From assembly GCF_000350225.1 (NCBI RefSeq), contig NW_005178534.1, positions 1-27,886 on the forward strand: a stretch of 27,886 bases of DNA. Direction: 5' to 3'. Numbering within the stretch: position 1 is the first letter of the stretch; every line of letters begins with the position of its first letter. Below the pieces are notes generated by a model, which saw nothing but the letters and a program-made list of their open reading frames with translations, had not been told where the DNA came from and ran no database searches. Source of the stretch: Chondrus crispus. Lineage: Eukaryota > Rhodophyta > Florideophyceae > Gigartinales > Gigartinaceae. Of the stretch, positions 22,333-27,886 are shown one piece after another. A program made the translations under genes and the position numbers.

Positions 22333-24400
22333 TCTTCAGATTCGTGCTCTAACAGGTTGTCTTGACATTAAATGCTATACTCCGTAACTGCTGGATCAAA
22401 CATCTTAGGGCCACGTCCAAATCGACCTCGACCCAAGGATGCCCGAACACTATTTGCTGCAGAGCAATGCGACATCATCGTGCTGAGAGATCTTAGGACG
22501 CCCGGCCGACAACCACACTCCAACCATGGCAGACAAACATATCGAGGCGGTGGCATTTGTATGAAAAACGGGTTAGAGAGATTTTCTGCAACGAGAATTT
22601 GAACACAGAGATTATGACTTGTACGGAGTACAGTCTGGGGCGATTAAAGTGCGCACGGTTCTCTGAAAGGATGACATCTCATCAGCCGAATGACAGACCT
22701 TGCCCGAAACGAAAACGGGCGACAGCTTCGTTTTTGCTTTCGGGTTTATTTGCGTATGAGAGGCGGAAGGGCAAGCCACATAATTCTCTCATCAACCACA
22801 AAGTGTGACATTTCCATTCTGCCCGTTCACGTAGAGATACAGTCCCGGTGTGTCTTAATTCCGGAAAAGACTCTATGTCGCACGAGAAACTGATCGCAAT
22901 TTTCGCAAGCTTGGGAGGCTTGGTGAGGAGCTCTCGAATGTCAGAAAAGCCAACTTGCAATGGAAACGCTTATAAGGGGACTCTGCCCCGAGATATACCG
23001 TCATCCCATTCCTAGGCCTCCGCTTAGGACTCCGCCCCGAGATATACCTTCATCCCATTCCAAAGCCAAACAAATGAGAAAAACAAGAACGTCGCCATTC
23101 TGCTACGCGAGGGGATTGAGATCGCAAACAGGGACATAGGAGAAGGTCAATTGAACCACCTGCAATTCCTTAAACACATTAGAGACAAGCAGATAAATTC
23201 TGGCGCTTCCAGATGCCTTGAGATCATTATACATCGTCACATATCGTCGAGGATTGGCAACACCACTTACGAAAGAGTTTGCGAAGTAGATCCGGGGGTT
23301 GTGTCACTTTGTTGCGAGATGTAGTGAACCATAGCGGGCTTCGTGTGTTTGCACAAGCCGCAGGCCAGTGGGCAATAACGATGCTCATATCGGAGGGAAT
23401 GAAGACGATGAAACGGATCGGATTGGGAAACAAAAAGGTTAGTCCTTCAAACCGAGAGCAACATCTGGCTCTAACGCACGTACCCGATTTGGATTGTGTC
23501 GAGACAGTTGAAGTTCCAAACAACAGGCGTGCTCCAAGCACACTGGGAGGGAGTCAAAATGTGCCAGTTCTGTGTTCTACGCACCTTCCAAATGATTCAC
23601 ATACACACATCTCAACTGGGTGCGGGATTAAGTTTCGTGACCAACCCCCGCGTCCGAACACCAGCAGCAAAAAATGTTCAGACGTCAACAGACGCTTGGA
23701 CGGCTCAACAGCAGTCATGAATTCGGTAGCTCCGAATCGACAACTCGAAGATCTCCGAATGCCCATCACCCATTTCACGAGACCTTCAATGGAGTTGCCG
23801 ATCAAGAGGAGATCGAGAACATGTCGCCTCCAAATCACCGCTATTCAGGAACCTTGAGAGGCCGTCGTACACATATTGCTCATCGTCTACCCCGTAACGG
23901 TCTGATGGCCTCGCAAAGGAGGTCCACAGGAAGGTCAAAATCTGGTAAAATCAATTTCTGGGCGATTTTTAGCCCAAAAATTGCCGCCCTCCATTTCGTG
24001 CACGGGTGGCGCCCACCATGACCTGCCCGGGTGAGATGTTTCGCAGAAATTGCATCCCACGTGATTGGTCCAGGGGCGTCCGGTGCCGCCCCAGAATTGC
24101 GCTAAAATGGCAATAGATATATGCCTTTGGGCGATACTATGAGCTCAAGAGCACTGCCCAGCCAAATTTTGCTGGGCGATATCACACGCCGCCCGGGTCT
24201 CTGTTCGAGGGCGCTAAGTTTACCTCGGAAATTCTGCCCGGCCGTAACGGCTATATTTTCTAGCGCTCAGGCCATGCGTTCACGGGTCAGGGTAAACGCA
24301 CACTGGAATATGTAATTATGTAATCATGGCACGTGCTGGTAGTATCACTCGCATACTCATTGCATGCTGTTTCCAAACGCGTGCACATCTCCACGTCCCC
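22333..24400. other. intergenic stretch, no confident gene
   Basis: Open frames up to 192 aa (23279-23857, plus) and 104 aa (23227-23541, minus) overlap one another, and I recognise no family in them. They could be fragments of a decayed transposable element. Near 23950-24180 the motif TGGGCGAT occurs three times, and an inverted repeat GCCCAGC/GCTGGGC lies at 24156-24177; this resembles the end region of a small non-autonomous element but no boundaries are clear. Confidence 0.35.
22978..23063. repeat. 49-bp tandem duplication
   Basis: Two copies of about 37 bp (GGACTCTGCCCCGAGATATA... at 22978 and GGACTCCGCCCCGAGATATA... at 23027) are spaced exactly 49 bp apart with only a few differences. 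No coding role is evident. Confidence 0.8.
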
Positions 24401-24412
24401 CCTCGTGCGTCG

Positions 24413-24679
24413 GTATAAATTCACTGGTTCTCCGCACCTCTGCGCTAATAAACCCTCCATGCTGTTGCTTAGTCCCGCTTTGTAAGAGCACGTTCTTTTT
24501 AGTTCCATTACTTTTCAATTCATCCTCCCTTTCACTCCATCCTCCTTTTCACTCCTTCCTCCATTTCCCAACTCTTCCTACTTGATCATCTTTGCCTGCC
24601 TTCTGTAGCGATGAATAGACGGGCTAGCGCTTCCAGAGGCCGTGCGAAGGCGAAGCGCAAGAAGACACCCGGCGCATAG
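24413..24679 (+). promoter_or_regulatory. fungal-type promoter followed by a tiny basic ORF
   Basis: GTATAAATTC at 24413-24422 is a TATA box. It is followed by a long CT-rich tract of imperfect CACTCCWTCCTCC repeats (24515-24570), as in fungal transcription-start regions. The first ATG (24611) gives a 22-codon, very basic peptide (MNRRASASRGRAKAKRKK, then a stop at 24677-24679). A second frame carries on downstream (MHRREIRKALENVANSSWLL, about 24681-24830). The sequence looks like the 5' end of a gene whose body has been lost or frameshifted. The product is unknown. Confidence 0.4.
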
Positions 24680-25059
24680 CATGCATCGCAGGGAGATCCG
24701 GAAGGCTTTGGAAAACGTAGCCAACAGCAGTTGGCTCTTAAAAGGACTTTTCCGGAATAAAAAGATTTCTGAGGGGGGCATTTGTCCCAAAAATAAGGCT
24801 AAATTATTTAAACACCGCGCAGTTGATTGATAACCTAAAATTGTTTAAATGCTTAGCTTACTGTAGTCTTCGCCGCATGCAGTCTAGTTACGGCGTGATG
24901 ACCCAAACCTCAAAGTTTTCTGCGCGATGGTCAGACCTTTTACGGGAGAGGTTTGGGGCCGTAGAATGAGTGGATTGCTAGAGTGTGGAGAGGAGGAGGC
25001 GTTCGAAACAACCGGAAATACTCTAGTCGAGAAACGCGACGAAACTTGGGATGACTCAT

Positions 25060-25565
25060 TAAGCCCCCATGATCTCATTGCAATAAGGGACGCGCTTGAA
25101 TTGGCCGGTCTGTTGTTGAAACGAATTGAGGACAGCACACCTACCACCTTCTTGTGGCAGAAAGAGATTGCATATAGCTGGCATTTCAGAGATGCCAGCT
25201 ATATGCAATCTCGCAGTCAGTCGAGCACATGATGCTCGGCAAGCGCTCGAGGAGGTGCTACACGGCAGTCCGATGGAGGTCTTGATGGGGCAAAAACTCC
25301 TTTACGTTCGACCGCGAGGGGTGCACAAAGGAGCAGCAGTGGCTGAAGTGTTGAGACGCTTCGATGTCGAGGGTGAGACGCCGGACTGGGTTTGTTCTAT
25401 TGGTGACGACCGAACCGATGAAGACATGTTTAAATAAATATATCGCAATGCTGACGGGAAGAATATTAGTGTTCACACATGTACAGTTGAACGGAAGAGC
25501 ACTTCAGCCAATTATTACGTACAGCATGTTGATGAAGTGCGTGACTAGTTGGAAAGGCTCACACA
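25060..25565 (+). pseudogene. trehalose-6-phosphate phosphatase (TPS2-type) fragment, broken
   Basis: Frame 1 gives KEIAYSWHFRDA. A frameshift near 25205-25230 moves to ARQALEEVLHGSPMEVL, GQKLLYVRPRGVHKGAAV and the HAD-phosphatase signature IGDDRTDEDMF. A stop follows (FK then TAA), after which TCTVERKSTSANYY and VDEVRD, a second stop and LERLTQVD complete the usual C-terminus. These match the trehalose-phosphatase domain found at the C-terminus of fungal trehalose synthase/phosphatase subunits, which removes phosphate from trehalose-6-phosphate. The synthase domain and most of the N-terminal phosphatase domain are absent. One frameshift and two stops make it non-functional. The upstream limit is uncertain. 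Confidence 0.8.
25164..25212. repeat. perfect inverted repeat, 21-bp arms, 7-bp spacer
   Basis: The arms at 25164-25184 and 25192-25212 are exact reverse complements with spacer TTCAGAG. It lies at the point where the trehalose phosphatase fragment loses its frame. The left arm encodes conserved family sequence (EIAYSWH) while the right arm replaces the expected continuation, so the right arm looks like an inverted copy of the left. Confidence 0.95.
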
Positions 25566-25644
25566 AGTAGATGTAAATTCGCCTTGATGGGGCATAAAAT
25601 ATTTGTATAGGAAGAAGACATGGCATCTTCTCAGAGCCTGTCGC

Positions 25645-26153
25645 TTAATGTTTTAGTCTCGGCCTTGCCTCCCTCCTCTCACTCCGTCGCTTGCTCGTGC
25701 ACACATTGTTCGGATCGTCTAGCCTGTTTGGCAGCCAACCGTTAACAGTTCGACCCCTTTCCACATCTACCAGAATGCCATGGCCTCCTGACCTCATCCG
25801 GTTTGCTTCTCGCTATGCAATCTTCATATCGCGTTCTCGTTCAAACTCAACAAATGTGTAGTCTCTCAAAACTCCCTCTCGATCTAATGGCATAACAGTT
25901 GCCACAGGGCCATATGCCTCGAATGCATCCTGAAATGACTTCTCCACCATGGTAAAGGGCAGATTAGCAGCAAAGAGCGTGCAATACGCACTTTTTGTCT
26001 TTGCAGAATCGTCTCTTTTTTGGTCCCACTGGTCTCCTCTCGTTTCTTAACGATTTCCGAGGCCTTCTTCAACGCTGCGTTCCGAACACGCCGCCTTCTT
26101 TGAGCAGGTGTTTCAAAGGGTGTCTCCGGCTTGCTCCCACTTTCATCAGCCAT
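25645..26153 (-). pseudogene. U1 snRNP 70K (U1-70K) RNA-binding-domain fragment, broken
   Basis: From ATG 26153 the minus strand reads MADESGSKPETPFETPAQRR and a basic helix (AALKKASEIVKKREE). After a frameshift near 26000 comes an RRM domain: RNP2-like YCTLFAANLPF, then FEAYGPVATVMPLDREG, and RNP1-like RDYTFVEFERERDM. An in-frame TAG is followed by the U1-70K signature ILVDVERGRTVNGWLPNRL. VDVERGRTV-GW is characteristic of U1-70K, which binds stem-loop I of U1 snRNA in the spliceosome. The internal stop and frameshift, and loss of the RS-rich tail (stop at 25645-25647), mark a pseudogene. No introns are evident across the fragment, so a processed or captured copy is possible. Confidence 0.8.
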
Positions 26154-26542
26154 TTTCGTATCGAGCGGTTCGGGGGAGAGGAGAGAGGAAGAAGGTCGAG
26201 GCAGCGACGGCGTCTCGCGGGACAACTCTGCAGCTTCCATTGCGGCAGGGACTACTGCAGGACTTGAAAATGGATAAGATGTGGGCGAGTGCAGTAATGA
26301 TGCGGATAGGAAGCGTAAATATCACCACCCGAATCCGCCCCTAGGGGTGAAGGCGGGAGAAGGAAGAGAAGAACGACTGGGGGAAGTGCAAGAGAGGATG
26401 GCGAGCGATCCGTTTTTGGGCGAGCGCAGGCTGTTCACTTGCCACACGCTCACGCGGCGTGGCACGTATGCCCGAGTCACAATACTGATCCATGGATATA
26501 AATATACTTATTACATAAAAAATCACATCCCGCAGCGCCTGC

Positions 26543-26587
26543 GCCGCGCGCTGGTGTGCCGCGCGCTGATATGCGGCGCGCTGGACA
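26543..26587. repeat. three 15-bp tandem units
   Basis: GCCGCGCGCTGGTGT, GCCGCGCGCTGATAT and GCGGCGCGCTGGACA follow each other without gaps. In one plus frame they encode a 5-residue repeat (RALVC, RALIC, GALDT) within a 143-codon open frame of unknown meaning (26281-26712). Confidence 0.8.
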
Positions 26588-26719
26588 CGTACCGCCTGCA
26601 GAGCGAGGTGTATGTCATGGAGCGCGCGACGAGGCGCCCCCATCCGCACGCGGCACGAGCGCGTCTAGGAGACCCCGCTCGTAATTGCCCTTCATCTCGT
26701 TTCGTCGTGTGAGCCCACC

Positions 26720-27585
26720 ATGGCGGTCTCCATTCGTTATTCGTTCCGTGCTTCTCATCTTCGTCTTTTTTCTCACATTCTCGGTTGTCCAAAGCCAGAA
26801 GCAGCCCTTCAAGCCTCACCAACAAACTGCACCTGACAACAGCACCCCACCCCCAGGACTAGCTGGGGGCAATGGACCGGGTGGTCCCGGCTCTGGCCCC
26901 CTCCCTTCCCATCCGCCCAGTACGTTGCTCCGCAAAGTCACCATCGCAGTCATCTCTATTGCTACTGGCTCTGCCATCATCACTATCCTCTCGCTTGTGC
27001 CTGGTGCTGTGTGCTGCCCCCAGAGCGCTCCAACATGGACAAGAGTCCAGCCGGCCATACTAAGACTATCCCCCTTCCTCCTGCTGTCTCGTCACCCTAC
27101 CCGGACGACGAGCTCACCGGCGATCACACTCAACCTCTCGCTAAGAAACATAATTATCAATACTCGCCGGATTTCGCCATGTCGAACAGCACAACTGTTT
27201 TTTGTGTTCTTGTTCAGCTGCTCCCCGCTCCGACCCCTCCGTCATGCTGCGCACTTACACCCGCACCACCGTCCCGCGGGCGCCGTCACCCATCCTCGCC
27301 CCGCATTGAACAAAAGGGTCCCGCTTCTCCCCGTTCTACCCGCCCACACATTTGCCGCATCTTACCACCACCTCTTTACCCTCTCACTTCCCATCGCCTC
27401 TTAACCCCCCTGCACGGGGGTGAAGAGGCCCCCGGCGGCTCCGACCGCCGCATCCAGTCGCGCAACTTCTCCGAGGTCGACTTCATGGACTCCGGCCCGG
27501 GCCGCTCGCTCATGTCCGAGCCGCGGTCCTCGGCCTGCAGGACGAGCTCGACTCGCTGCAGCTCGACGACGTCCTCGTCGAGTAG
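26720..27585 (+). pseudogene. frame-broken gene for a secreted or single-pass membrane protein
   Basis: The pieces lie in order but in different frames. An ATG in strong context (CCACCATGG, 26720) starts MAVSIRYSF. In another frame a signal-peptide-like VLLIFVFFLTFSVVQSQ is followed by a Pro/Gly-rich linker and a membrane segment, VTIAVISIATGSAIITILSLV (about 26936-26998). In a third frame a cytosolic-looking tail continues (MDKSPAGHTKTIPLPPAVSS, YPDDELTGDH). Farther on come RRIQSRNFSEVDFMDSGPGR and LQDELDSLQLDDVLVE, then TAG at 27583-27585. A splice-acceptor-like TTCTTGTTCAG lies at about 27208-27218, so at least one intron is possible. Whether frame changes reflect introns or decay cannot be settled by eye; the one before LQDELDSL looks like a true 1-nt shift. 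No family was recognised. Confidence 0.4.
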
Positions 27586-27844
27586 TACCTGCTTGCCAAG
27601 CCGGTACTGCGCACATTTCTTTCGCAACTTTGTTCACACCAAGACGCCACCCTCATGCCCTCCTTTTTCGGTTCTCGCTCCACCTGGTCTACCTGTATAC
27701 TTTTCTGTATTTGTACAACACTCTTGTACATCGTGCTTTCTTCTACGAAAGAGGCGTCATACCACTTTCTCATTTATTAGCATGCTAGTTCCTTAAGCCC
27801 ATCTCCTCACCTTGCCCTTTGCCACCTTCTCCACTGGGTTGTAC

Positions 27845-27850
27845 AATAAA
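27845..27850 (+). terminator. AATAAA poly(A)-like signal
   Basis: AATAAA lies 260 bp downstream of the last stop codon of the membrane-protein gene and could mark its transcript end. The stretch 27586-27844 is pyrimidine-rich, as in a 3' UTR, with no further gene seen. Confidence 0.35.
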
Positions 27851-27886
27851 GTTGAATCGTCTAGTCGACACATCCCGACATCTTAG

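Noticed and set aside
23279..23857. 192-aa plus-strand frame as a gene
   Set aside because: Low protein-like character, starts in the middle of the region, and overlaps a minus-strand frame; no family recognised.

Overview
The window looks like repeat-rich, accessory DNA of a filamentous fungus, most likely a basidiomycete. This is inferred from the element types, the CT-rich core promoter near 24.4-24.6 kb and the gene relics; no marker here fixes the species. No tRNA, rRNA or CRISPR array was seen.

The centre (6766-21628) is one complete 14.9-kb Ty3/gypsy chromovirus lying on the minus strand. It has two nearly identical LTRs (671 and 670 bp; I count nine substitutions and one 1-bp indel), a 5-bp target duplication AAATT, a primer binding site, an intact gag (856 aa) and an intact pol (1517 aa: protease, reverse transcriptase, RNase H, integrase, chromodomain). 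Pol is in the -1 frame relative to gag, and its open frame overlaps the gag end. Between pol and the 3' LTR lies an unusual 6.1-kb accessory module. It carries an intact 863-aa ORF of unknown function on the opposite strand and 3.5 kb of apparently non-coding DNA. The module is bracketed by two copies of the polypurine tract with its adjacent hairpin. The whole element, coding sequence included, is packed with perfect short inverted repeats, far more than I would expect by chance. These two properties are the most interesting finds.

The element sits inside an older, decayed DNA transposase gene of the Tnp2/Transposase_21 type (minus strand). The 5' part is at about 21.6-22.3 kb and the 3' part at about 4.95-6.76 kb. 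Removing the element and one AAATT restores a continuous reading frame across the junction.

Left of this (1-4940) are an intact 649-aa orphan ORF (438-2387, minus), an LTR- or promoter-like stretch, a 150-bp imperfect tandem duplication, and a degenerate copy of the chromodomain end of a related gypsy pol (about 3559-3693). Right of it (22.3-27.9 kb) is a graveyard of host-gene relics. These are a promoter with a tiny basic ORF, a trehalose-6-phosphate phosphatase fragment containing a perfect 21-bp-arm inverted repeat, a U1-70K RNA-binding-domain fragment, and a frame-broken gene for a secreted or single-pass membrane protein with a poly(A)-like signal near the window end.
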